A stretch of 61,791 nucleotides of DNA, from the NCBI GenBank assembly GCA_964558975.1, contig CAZLFQ010000004.1, forward strand, positions 1 through 61,791, written 5' to 3'. Below are positions 1 to 7,548 of the stretch, in pieces (the stretch's first letter is position 1; every line of letters begins with the position of its first letter). A program made the position numbers and the translations under genes. The notes under the pieces were generated by a model, which was not told the DNA's origin, did not search any database, and saw nothing but the letters and a program-made list of their open reading frames with translations. The stretch comes from CAZLFQ01 sp964558975. Its GTDB lineage: Bacteria > Pseudomonadota > Alphaproteobacteria > Rickettsiales > Midichloriaceae.

Positions 1-1360
1 GCCTCGTCTTAGGGTCCGGCTAACCCTGCGCAGATTAACTTTACACAGGAACCCTTGGACTTTCGGCGGAAGTGTTTCTCGCACTTCTTTACGTTACTTA
101 TGTCAGCATTCTCACTTCTGATATCTCCAGCAAACCTCGCGATTCACCTTCACAGACTTACAGAACGCTCCGCTACCACTTATCTTACGATAAGTCCACG
201 TCTTCGGTATGTAGTTTTAGCCCCGTTACATTTTAGGCGCAGGATCACTTAATTAGACTAGTGAGCTGTTACGCTTTCTTTAAAAGATGGCTGCTTTAAA
301 GCCAACTTCCTAGCTGTATTGGTAACCCCACATCCTTTCACACTTAACTACAATTTCGGGACCTTAGACGGTGGTCTGGGCTCTTTCCCTCTCGGCCATG
401 GACCTTAGCACCCACAGCCTGGCTGCCATCTATTACTCATCGGTATTCGGAGTTTGGTTGGGTTTGGTAGGGCTTTAGGCCCCCCTAGCCGATCCAGTGC
501 TCTACCCCCGATGGTATTCGGATGACGCTCTACCTAAATAGATTTCGCGGAGAACCAGCTATTTCCAAGTTTGATTGGCCTTTCACCCCTAGCCACAAGT
601 CATCCCTTACTTTTGCAACAGTAGTGGGTTCGGCCCTCCGATAGGTTTAACCCCATCTTCAGCCTGCTCATGGCTAGATCACTTGGTTTCGGGTCTAATG
701 CATGTAACTAGTCGCCCTATTCAGACTCGCTTTCGCTACGGCTACACCTAACGGCTTAACCTTGCTACATACACTAACTCACTGACCCATTATACAAGAG
801 GTACGCCGTTACACCGCATCGTATTGCTACGCTGAGTGCTTCGACTGCTTGTAAGCATTAAATTTCAGATTCTATTTCACTCCCCTTATCGGGGTTCTTT
901 TAACCTTTCCTTCACAGTACTAGTTCACTATCGGTCGATAGAGAGTACTTAGGCTTGGAGGGTGGTCCCCCCATGTTCAGACAAGGTTTCACGTGCCTCG
1001 CCTTACTCAAGTCTCACATTATTTTTTTCGCATACGGGACTATCACCCACTATAGTCAACCTTTCCAGATTGTTCTGCTAATTATAATATGAGCACTGGC
1101 CTAATCCGCGTTCGCTCGTCACTACTAGCGGAGTCTCAATTGATGTCTTTTCCTCCAGGTACTTAGATATTTCAGTTCTCTGGGTTTGCTTCTTCAACCT
1201 ATGTATTCAGTTGAAGATACCACAATGTGGTGGGTTTCCCCATTCGGAAATCTGCGGATCAATGTGTATTGACAACTCCCCGCAGCTTATCGCAGCCTGT
1301 CACGTCCTTCTTCGCCTTCTATCGCCTAGGCATCCATCTAATGCTCTTCTCTTTTTTAAA
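1..1360 (-). rRNA. rrl: 23S ribosomal RNA, 5' part (partial)
   Basis: The minus strand reads as the 5' half of a bacterial large-subunit rRNA. The conserved opening that contains GGATGCC lies at 1329-1335, and domain I-II segments follow in order toward position 1, where the gene runs off the window. The 5' end, about 26 bases before GGATGCC by analogy with E. coli, falls near 1360. No 16S gene or ITS tRNA lies upstream; instead gshB runs divergently from 1715. This indicates a 23S unit detached from 16S, as in Rickettsiales. Short reading frames inside it are not genes. Confidence 0.95.
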
Positions 1361-1450
1361 GCTGGTCCTTAATACTGAATGATGTCGTTTACAGAATTAA
1401 ACTTATAATTTTATAAACATCACTCTTTAAAATTTCATTTTTTTTCCCGT

Positions 1451-1474
1451 CCTACAACGCTCATTTGTTGTAGG
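1451..1474. promoter_or_regulatory. Stem-loop in the 23S leader
   Basis: CCTACAAC (1451-1458) and GTTGTAGG (1467-1474) form a perfect 8-bp stem with an 8-base loop. There is no adjoining T-run on the minus strand, so an rRNA processing or pausing hairpin is more likely than a terminator. Confidence 0.4.
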
Positions 1475-1529
1475 CTCTTAGTATATAAAAAATTTTATTT
1501 TTAAGAACATTTAAATTTTGTTCACAATT

Positions 1530-1541
1530 TCAAAAGAACAA
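1530..1541 (-). promoter_or_regulatory. boxA-like rRNA antitermination element
   Basis: The minus strand reads TTGTTCTTTTGA, resembling the boxA core TGCTCTTTA of rRNA leaders. It lies between the candidate promoter and the 23S gene, where a boxA is expected. The match is by eye only. Confidence 0.35.
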
Positions 1542-1602
1542 GTAACTTACGCTACTTTAAACAACTTTTCGTTAATCACTTAACGTCGTCGTGTGGATCA
1601 AG

Positions 1603-1631
1603 TTTATAAGTGAAAAAGGCAACCTCGTCAA
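1603..1631 (-). promoter_or_regulatory. Candidate 23S rRNA promoter
   Basis: On the minus strand TTGACG (1631-1626) and TATAAA (1608-1603) are separated by exactly 17 bases, a strong sigma70-type match. It points toward the 23S gene and would give a leader of roughly 235 bases. A second, weaker pair (TTCTTA and TATACT) occurs nearer the gene, at about 1482-1510. Confidence 0.55.
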
Positions 1632-1714
1632 CAACAAAATTAATATTTTTTAATATTTCGTAAATCTTTTTTTCGGCTATAGTGTTCAAAGCCCGATAAA
1701 TCAAGAGGATAAGT

Positions 1715-2653
1715 GTGTTAATAGCAGTGCAAGCAGACCCAATAAATTCTTTAAAAGTTGTTTCAGACAGCACTTTATTGATCGCTTTTGAACTCCAAAT
1801 GAGAGGTCATAAGTTATTTTTCTATACTCCTGACAATCTTTCCTTGAGCAACGGGATCGTCAAAGCCAAAGGTAACTACGTAGTTTTATGCGACCATCCA
1901 ACTGATTTTTATGAAATTTCCCCAGAAAGAACTATTAACTTGTCTGCTGCTGATGTTGTTTTAGTGCGTCAAGATCCGCCTTTTAATATGCATTATATTA
2001 CTTCGACATACTTTCTAGACCTGCTTCCCAAATCTGTAAAAGTACTTAATAATCCATCAGTTATTCGGAACAATTCAGAAAAACTGATCGTAAATCATTT
2101 TTCTAAGTACTCTCTTCCAACTTTGGTTTCTAAGGATGTAGGCGAGTTTAAAAAATTTTTTGAGCAGCACAAGCAGGTTATCGTGAAACCATTATATGAT
2201 TATGGAGGACATGATATAGAGCTAATAGATAGTCTTAAAAGACTTAATAAGTTACTGCCTATATATATAGTAAAGAATGAATTCTTTATTATGCAAAAAT
2301 TTGCGTCTGTTGTTAGGGATCAAGGAGACAAGCGCATTTTATTCTGCAATGGCAAAGTCCTGTGCTCCTTAAAAAGACTAGCTGCAAAGGGACAAGTGGT
2401 AACAAATCTTGCAGCTGGTGGCATCGCCATTAAATCAACTCTAACTATTTCTGAGAAAAGGATGTGTCTAGAAATAGCTAAGAAACTAAAGAAGATGAAT
2501 ATATTTCTGGCTGGAGCAGACATAGTTGGTGGTAAGCTATTGGAAATCAACATCACCTCCCCTACAGGAATCAAAGCCTGTAACGCATTAGATGGGCAAA
2601 ATTATGAGAAAGTGGTGGTGGATGAGATGGAAAAAATTATAAGTCAAAAGTAG
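1715..2653 (+). CDS. gshB: Glutathione synthetase
   Basis: GshB joins gamma-glutamylcysteine and glycine using ATP to make glutathione in the cytoplasm. The 312-residue product has the usual family length, an N-terminal substrate domain opening with QADPINSLK, and a C-terminal ATP-grasp fold. Its closing motif NITSPTG (residues 279-285) matches the family's NVTSPTG metal/ATP-binding segment. The start is GTG, preceded by AGAGGA at 1704-1709. The gene runs divergently from the 23S rRNA and overlaps the end of the convergent small gene by 17 bases. No gshA is in the window. Confidence 0.9.
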   Translation: MLIAVQADPINSLKVVSDSTLLIAFELQMRGHKLFFYTPDNLSLSNGIVKAKGNYVVLCDHPTDFYEISPERTINLSAADVVLVRQDPPFNMHYITSTYFLDLLPKSVKVLNNPSVIRNNSEKLIVNHFSKYSLPTLVSKDVGEFKKFFEQHKQVIVKPLYDYGGHDIELIDSLKRLNKLLPIYIVKNEFFIMQKFASVVRDQGDKRILFCNGKVLCSLKRLAAKGQVVTNLAAGGIAIKSTLTISEKRMCLEIAKKLKKMNIFLAGADIVGGKLLEINITSPTGIKACNALDGQNYEKVVVDEMEKIISQK

Positions 2654-2990
2654 CTGTAAACCCTTCGTAACTTACAATCAAATGATGGCCTGCGTTATCG
2701 TAATGCACATTCGCTTTAACTTCAAAGTTCTTAACTTCTTTGTAGAATGGCATCGTGTCCATAACAACAGAACCTTTGTTAATTAAATGCGACTTTGGAT
2801 TTGCACTATACGGAATATTGTGTTGAACATTAGGAAAACATTCCTGAAAAGTCTCAACATAACCACCAAAAAACTTTATAAGCTCTGGGCTATCACCTTT
2901 ACCTATGTCAACCTTTCGGCCATCATCAAGAACTAAATAGTTTTTTAAAGTATAGAGCTCATTAATAATAACTTCCTTAATTTTAACCAT
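2637..2990 (-). CDS. Hypothetical protein, 117 aa
   Basis: I do not recognise this protein. It is soluble-looking, with no signal peptide or membrane segment, mixed polarity, and a Val/Tyr-rich end suggesting beta structure. A good ribosome site (AGAGGG) lies just before the ATG. Upstream, TTGACG (3074-3069) and TAACTT (about 3050) could be a promoter with an 18-base spacer. Its 3' end overlaps gshB convergently by 17 bases. Support comes from the open frame and ribosome site only. Confidence 0.6.
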   Translation of the reverse strand: MVKIKEVIINELYTLKNYLVLDDGRKVDIGKGDSPELIKFFGGYVETFQECFPNVQHNIPYSANPKSHLINKGSVVMDTMPFYKEVKNFEVKANVHYDNAGHHLIVSYEGFTATFDL

Positions 2991-3159
2991 ATCGCCCTCT
3001 AAAACTCACCAGACATTCAGAGATTCTACAATTTTATCGTTAATAAGTTACTAAGAAACACTACTTACCGTCAAAATCTAGACATATTCCTAGCTTTAAC
3101 CACATATTAACCATTTCCAAATATTATAACCTTAATACCAATAAAACAGTGTTAGAGTT

Positions 3160-4107
3160 ATGAAAGCGAAGAATTATGAATCTTTGTACCAAAGCTTATT
3201 AAAGGCTTTAAAATTCAATGATTTCAAATTCATTAATGACGCACTAAATGGTCTAGACTCTACCACCCAAGAAGATTTAATATATGATCTGCTAATGAAA
3301 AATTCGCTCGATAGCGACAAAATACTTAGACTTTTCAAGATTGGAGCTAGCAAAGATATATTAGCTAAACTCGTCTCTAACGAATCACTTTCTAAACTAG
3401 AACAAATGGGCGATAAATTAGGCATAATAGCTCTCTCTGTAATTACCAAAGATATTTTTGAATTAGCTACTTCGCCAAAGAATAATACTTCCGAGTCTAG
3501 AAAAGATGCCATTTCACATTTAAAAATATGCGTAAATTTACTTCAAAATTGCGATGCTAAAAAATTAAAATCTATTGTTGATACAATGGAACAAGATGAA
3601 CAGATTGCCTTTTTTTCAAAAATGTCTTTAGTTCTTGTAAATCTCAAGAGAGTAGACATTAGCGCCACTGAAAAGCCTAATATACTAGAATCCTATGTAA
3701 TGAATAAAAACCAGTTGGCATTCTCTCGTAATTTGCTTAAAGCATTTGCCCCTATCATTGCTAGTAATACAGACTTTTTTAGGCAGCTTTGGCAAACAAT
3801 CGACTACCCAACAAACTCTCACGCTTACCTGACTGAACAAAAACGAATAACGGCAATGATGGCTTTAAGCGTGACCACCCCAAACATCAATAAAAATGGA
3901 AACGCATCTATAACTAATGATCGCGATCTAGATAAAACTGTAAATTTCCTTAATAACCCAGAAAAGCCTGCAATACATGGAAGCAATAAAATGCTTAATA
4001 CATTTATTACATGGTTAAAAAGCTTGGTGAAAAAAATTACAAAGCCCAACACAAAAAAACACTCACAAAAACTTTCCATAAGGCAATCTTCAGAAAGATT
4101 CATGTAA
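3160..4107 (+). CDS. Hypothetical helical protein, 315 aa
   Basis: No family is recognised. The protein is almost entirely alpha-helical by composition, Lys/Asn/Ser/Leu-rich, with no signal peptide or membrane segment. It ends in a strongly basic tail (Lys/Thr-rich, roughly residues 285-315). It precedes the probable CE-clan protease on the same strand, but a separate strong promoter lies between them. An orphan helical protein beside a protease-like effector candidate could itself be secreted; that is inference from context. Confidence 0.6.
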   Translation: MKAKNYESLYQSLLKALKFNDFKFINDALNGLDSTTQEDLIYDLLMKNSLDSDKILRLFKIGASKDILAKLVSNESLSKLEQMGDKLGIIALSVITKDIFELATSPKNNTSESRKDAISHLKICVNLLQNCDAKKLKSIVDTMEQDEQIAFFSKMSLVLVNLKRVDISATEKPNILESYVMNKNQLAFSRNLLKAFAPIIASNTDFFRQLWQTIDYPTNSHAYLTEQKRITAMMALSVTTPNINKNGNASITNDRDLDKTVNFLNNPEKPAIHGSNKMLNTFITWLKSLVKKITKPNTKKHSQKLSIRQSSERFM

Positions 4108-4132
4108 AAGACCATAAAAGCTCTATATTTTC

Positions 4133-4161
4133 TTGACACAGGCTAGTAAAAGACTTATAAT
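4133..4161 (+). promoter_or_regulatory. Consensus sigma70 promoter
   Basis: TTGACA (4133-4138) and TATAAT (4156-4161) are both perfect consensus hexamers with an ideal 17-base spacer. It drives the CE-clan protease-like gene at 4205, giving a leader of about 37 bases that includes GGGGA just upstream of the start. This is the best promoter match I found in the window. Confidence 0.8.
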
Positions 4162-4204
4162 GAGCATCGCTCAATAAGGAGCATTAACATAAAGGGGAAA
4201 TAAA

Positions 4205-4765
4205 ATGGTTAAAAAATATAACTTAGACTACTGCCTTAATTCTGATGAAATTAAGATCGCAGCTAATATACTTGCTAATGATGACTTACAATTCTTAAAC
4301 TCTATTGACTTGCCTACAACAGACAATCTAGACATGGTTAGCCTATTAGATATAACTAGTTCTGAATATAGTAGTGCAAATAAAGCACAACCAATATTCT
4401 TGCCAATGGTAATAACTGGACATGATGTACTTCTATCACTTGTGCCGTCACAAAACGGAATAATTACACCATACTTCAATGATTCACTTGGGAAATTAGA
4501 TGGAGAAATAAAACAAGTTGCACTAGATATAACCAACTTGTTAAAAGTACTAGATCCTAATATAACAGACTTGAAAGACATTTCCGTATCTCAGCAATAT
4601 GCAAACTGCTGTGGCCTAGCTGTAGTATCAAATATTGGAAGTATCAACAAAGCATTCCGCGAAGGAAAAACACCAGATACTTCTTGCTTGTATCAAGGCG
4701 AAGACATGGAGCAATACTACCAAAACCTAGGCGACAATTACGTAGCACCGTTTTGGTCTGAATAA
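4205..4765 (+). CDS. Probable CE-clan (Ulp1/YopJ-like) cysteine protease, candidate effector
   Basis: The 186-residue protein carries the ordered catalytic signature of CE-clan peptidases and acetyltransferases. His73 is followed by a hydrophobic strand. Asn92/Asp93 sits in FNDSLG, 20 residues on, like the YYDSL strand of Ulp1. Gln130 comes before Cys136-Gly137 in QQYANCCG, with the six-residue Gln-to-Cys spacing seen in Ulp1 and YopJ. Known members remove ubiquitin, SUMO or NEDD8, or acetylate host kinases; a bacterial host-associated copy would act as a secreted effector. No signal peptide is visible, so a type IV or other secretion route would be needed. Start: ATG with GGGGA about 7 bases upstream. 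The assignment rests on motif order, not on a database search; which activity it has cannot be told. Confidence 0.6.
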   Translation: MVKKYNLDYCLNSDEIKIAANILANDDLQFLNSIDLPTTDNLDMVSLLDITSSEYSSANKAQPIFLPMVITGHDVLLSLVPSQNGIITPYFNDSLGKLDGEIKQVALDITNLLKVLDPNITDLKDISVSQQYANCCGLAVVSNIGSINKAFREGKTPDTSCLYQGEDMEQYYQNLGDNYVAPFWSE

Positions 4766-4797
4766 GCTATACACACATTATAAAACTAATGAAAGTC

Positions 4798-4826
4798 TAG
4801 ACATAGATTTTATTGTATTGTATATC
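4798..4826 (+). promoter_or_regulatory. Candidate promoter of the symporter-kinase gene
   Basis: TAGACA (4798-4803) and TATATC (4821-4826) lie 17 bases apart, pointing into the symporter-kinase gene. The -10 overlaps the left arm of the palindrome at 4821-4854, so a protein bound to the palindrome would block this promoter. Confidence 0.4.
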
Positions 4827-4854
4827 CCCATCATTAATTACTAATGGGGATATA
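4821..4854. promoter_or_regulatory. Perfect palindrome over the gene start (operator or RBS-masking hairpin)
   Basis: TATATCCCCAT (4821-4831) and ATGGGGATATA (4844-4854) are perfect 11-bp inverted repeats around a 12-base centre. The right arm contains GGGGA, the only ribosome-binding match for the ATG at 4856, and also the alternative ATG at 4844. No T-run follows, so it is not a terminator. In RNA it would mask the ribosome site; in DNA it would be an operator overlapping the candidate -10. Confidence 0.6.
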
Positions 4855-4855
4855 C

Positions 4856-7507
4856 ATGTTCTTTCAACTGCACTGGATCGACATATCAATTGTAGCAGCA
4901 TATCTATTGCTATGTTTAGCACTTGGTATCAGCAAATCCAATAAAATAAAAACGCTTACAGAATATGCTGTTGGTTCACGAACTATTTCTACTCTCGCCC
5001 TAATAACAGCAGTATTTGCCACACGTATTGGTGCAGGAGCAACAATGGGGGAAATTGAAAGAGTATATACTATGGGTTTATTCTTTGCTGCAACGCTTAT
5101 GTTAAGCCCTATTTTTTGGTTTATTACTGCAAAAATTTTCGCGGGTAACATCGATAAGTTCAAAGATTGCATCTCCCTCACAGATATAATGAGAAAATTA
5201 TATGGCGGCTCAGGACAATGGTTTACAGTATTTGCAAGTATAGTTGATTCTCTTGGTTCAGTAAGCGTTCAACTTATGGCTATTGGCTACCTATTTAATT
5301 ATTTATTCCAAATAGACTCTTACTGGGGAATCATCTTTGCAGGTGCTATTGTCTGTACATATGTTACATTTGGCGGTGCAAAATCAGTAGTACTTACAGA
5401 TATTTTCCAATTTATTGTTTTCTATGCTGCCATGCCAATTGCGTGCGTAATAGCTGTAAAGTCTTCAGGCGGAGCTGAAAGTGTAATAGCAAAATTACCA
5501 ACTGAGATGATTTCTTTCAATCTAGAAGGTGCAAACTCTTGGCACTTTATGAGCTTAGTAATATATGCCTTACTCCCAGCGACATCTGCAACATTTGTTC
5601 AAAGATTTTTAATGTCACGCAACTCTGATCAACTAGGATATTCATTAAATTCCATTGCCCTAATTGCTTTTCCATTTGCATTAATCTTATGTGCTATTGG
5701 CTTTACAATGCGAGCTGTCGCACCTGATCTGCAATCAAACAATGCATTCTATTTTTTAATAACAACATATCTTCCAGTTGGAGTTATAGGTTTTGCGATA
5801 TCTGCAGTCTTTGCAATTATAATGTCTTCTGCAAACTCTTGGCTAAACAGTGGAGCAACAATTATTGCTAATGACGTTATCCGCGTTTTCAAACCTAACA
5901 TGACAGACAAACAGGGTTTGCTTTATGCACGCCTTGCAACAGTTGGCATAACTATTATATCAATAATTATCGCCGTAAAAGGGGCTAGTATTATGGACGT
6001 ACTGTGGTTTACTGATGGATTTTGGTTTCCCGTGATGTTAGTTCCTATCGCAGCAGGTATGTTCGGCATAAAAACGCGTGGAAGTACTTTTGCATTCTCT
6101 GCTATTTCTGCAATCATCGTTGTAAATACAATTGCTTTCATAGAATTAAAATATACAACCCTTGGGATCGCAGCTGGGATTACTACAAGCCTCGTGACGT
6201 TTTTTGGCTATCATTATTTATTTGTAGCTCACAGCCATTCTAAAATTAGATTTTTAAAAAGCTTATTTAAAAAATTTATTACTTCGATATTCTCTGTTGT
6301 GTCAGTTTCACAACATTTTCAATTTTCGCACCAGAATATCGCAGCAAATAGCGGCAACTACATTATGTTCTGTACTTTTATTATCTATCAGTACATACCT
6401 TCAATGTTTGACTCAGCAATTTCAGATAGCGTTGAATTTGCCCCTATTATTTATATCAAAATTAGCGTTGTAGTTTTTGCATTCCTTCTTTTCACTTTTG
6501 AAAATTGGTCAGCAAGAACTCAAAGATCAATAGCACCCGCACTTTGGTACTTCAACTTATTCTACGCGCTTTGCTTTACTTCAAGCTTAATGCTTATTGT
6601 CAATTCAGACAAAACTCTTTGGGTTATCAATCTATTACTCAGCCTTGTTTTACTAATTGTGTTTTTACCAGTGAAAGTTAGTATCAACTTCTTCATGGCA
6701 GGATTCCTAATTGCCTATTTAGTTTCACCAATCTTCCTAATTGAAGAAATTAAACTAAGCCCAATTGATTTAGTTGCTCAATCTCTTCCAATTGCATATG
6801 GAATTATTGGCATAGTTCTAATATTCGTAGTTAAAAAAGGATTAGAGAAAAAACAAGAGTTACTACATTCAAATGCTTCTTACGTAGCTCATGAAGCTAT
6901 ATCACCTCTCTCATTAGTAAATATGGCTGCCGATACTTTTGAAGATATTCTGCAAAACTCTAAAGCTGAGAAAGGAAAAGATTATGTAAAAGTATCAAAA
7001 AAGGATTGGAAACTCTTAACTTCAATTTCTGAGCATTTATCTAATTCTTCAAGAAGTGGAATCGAAAGGATAAACGCAATTTTGAGTAGTAAAAACAATT
7101 CTTATACTGATATTGGCTGTTATCAAGCTACAGATCTTATTGATGATATAATGTATGAATTCAAAAAAGAAAAATTGAATTTATATGTTAATTCCAATTT
7201 CTGGGTATATGGATCTAAAGAAGGTATTAAAACCGTTATTTCTAATCTAGTGAGAAATGCAATTAAATATGCTGGGGAGCATGCTACAATCAGCATCACA
7301 CTAAATAAAGGCAATGAAATTATTGTTGAAGATAATGGCTTTGGTATAACGCCTGCAGTTAAAAAAGAGATATTCAAAAGCAAAGTTACAACTGCTGGCC
7401 ATGGCTATGGTTTAACTTTATGTAAAAAAATAATTGATGATCATCAAGGAACAATTACTTGTCATTCTGAGATCGACAAGGGTACAAAATTTGTGATTAG
7501 GTTGTAA
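4856..7507 (+). CDS. Sodium/solute symporter-histidine kinase fusion
   Basis: The N-terminal ~450 residues are a sodium:solute symporter (SSS family) with a long run of membrane helices. Further membrane helices follow to about residue 670, then a cytoplasmic kinase. Numbering is from the ATG at 4856 (883 residues). The kinase shows an H-box AHEAISPL with His679, N-box Asn797/Asn801, G1 box DNGFG at 826 and a GHGYG box near 848. Fusions of this kind (CbrA-like, also in rickettsiae) sense or transport a substrate and phosphorylate a response regulator; no regulator is adjacent. The ATG at 4844 lacks a ribosome site, while 4856 has GGGGA five bases upstream, so 4856 is preferred. Substrate is unknown. 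Confidence 0.85.
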   Translation: MFFQLHWIDISIVAAYLLLCLALGISKSNKIKTLTEYAVGSRTISTLALITAVFATRIGAGATMGEIERVYTMGLFFAATLMLSPIFWFITAKIFAGNIDKFKDCISLTDIMRKLYGGSGQWFTVFASIVDSLGSVSVQLMAIGYLFNYLFQIDSYWGIIFAGAIVCTYVTFGGAKSVVLTDIFQFIVFYAAMPIACVIAVKSSGGAESVIAKLPTEMISFNLEGANSWHFMSLVIYALLPATSATFVQRFLMSRNSDQLGYSLNSIALIAFPFALILCAIGFTMRAVAPDLQSNNAFYFLITTYLPVGVIGFAISAVFAIIMSSANSWLNSGATIIANDVIRVFKPNMTDKQGLLYARLATVGITIISIIIAVKGASIMDVLWFTDGFWFPVMLVPIAAGMFGIKTRGSTFAFSAISAIIVVNTIAFIELKYTTLGIAAGITTSLVTFFGYHYLFVAHSHSKIRFLKSLFKKFITSIFSVVSVSQHFQFSHQNIAANSGNYIMFCTFIIYQYIPSMFDSAISDSVEFAPIIYIKISVVVFAFLLFTFENWSARTQRSIAPALWYFNLFYALCFTSSLMLIVNSDKTLWVINLLLSLVLLIVFLPVKVSINFFMAGFLIAYLVSPIFLIEEIKLSPIDLVAQSLPIAYGIIGIVLIFVVKKGLEKKQELLHSNASYVAHEAISPLSLVNMAADTFEDILQNSKAEKGKDYVKVSKKDWKLLTSISEHLSNSSRSGIERINAILSSKNNSYTDIGCYQATDLIDDIMYEFKKEKLNLYVNSNFWVYGSKEGIKTVISNLVRNAIKYAGEHATISITLNKGNEIIVEDNGFGITPAVKKEIFKSKVTTAGHGYGLTLCKKIIDDHQGTITCHSEIDKGTKFVIRL

Positions 7508-7538
7508 AAAAAGCCCAAGATATACTTGGGCTTTTTTC
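7506..7538. terminator. Bidirectional rho-independent terminator
   Basis: AGCCCAAG (7512-7519) and CTTGGGCT (7525-7532) form an 8-bp stem with a 5-base loop, flanked by an A-run on the left and a T-run on the right. It can therefore end both the symporter-kinase and the convergent icd transcripts. Confidence 0.9.
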
Positions 7539-7548
7539 TTTAATATAG

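Larger units (their letters stand above)
1361..1714. other. 23S rRNA leader / gshB upstream region
   Basis: This is a gene-free AT-rich stretch of about 350 bases between the divergent 23S rRNA and gshB. On the minus strand it holds a good promoter-like element (1603-1631), a boxA-like sequence (1530-1541) and a perfect 8-bp stem-loop (1451-1474), which is the organisation expected for an independent rRNA leader. A 65-codon open frame on the minus strand crosses the promoter and reads into the 5' end of gshB on the opposite strand. I do not take it as a gene. Confidence 0.6.

Noticed and set aside
55..252. 65-codon open frame on the plus strand at the left edge
   Set aside because: It lies antisense to conserved 23S rRNA; translation is an artefact.
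1576..1773. 65-codon minus-strand frame crossing the rRNA leader and the gshB start
   Set aside because: It overlaps the gshB start on the other strand and contains the candidate 23S promoter; no ribosome site and no recognisable sequence.
4821..4854. Palindrome as a terminator for the CE-clan protease gene
   Set aside because: It lacks a T-run on either strand and overlaps the next gene's start, so regulation is more likely than termination.
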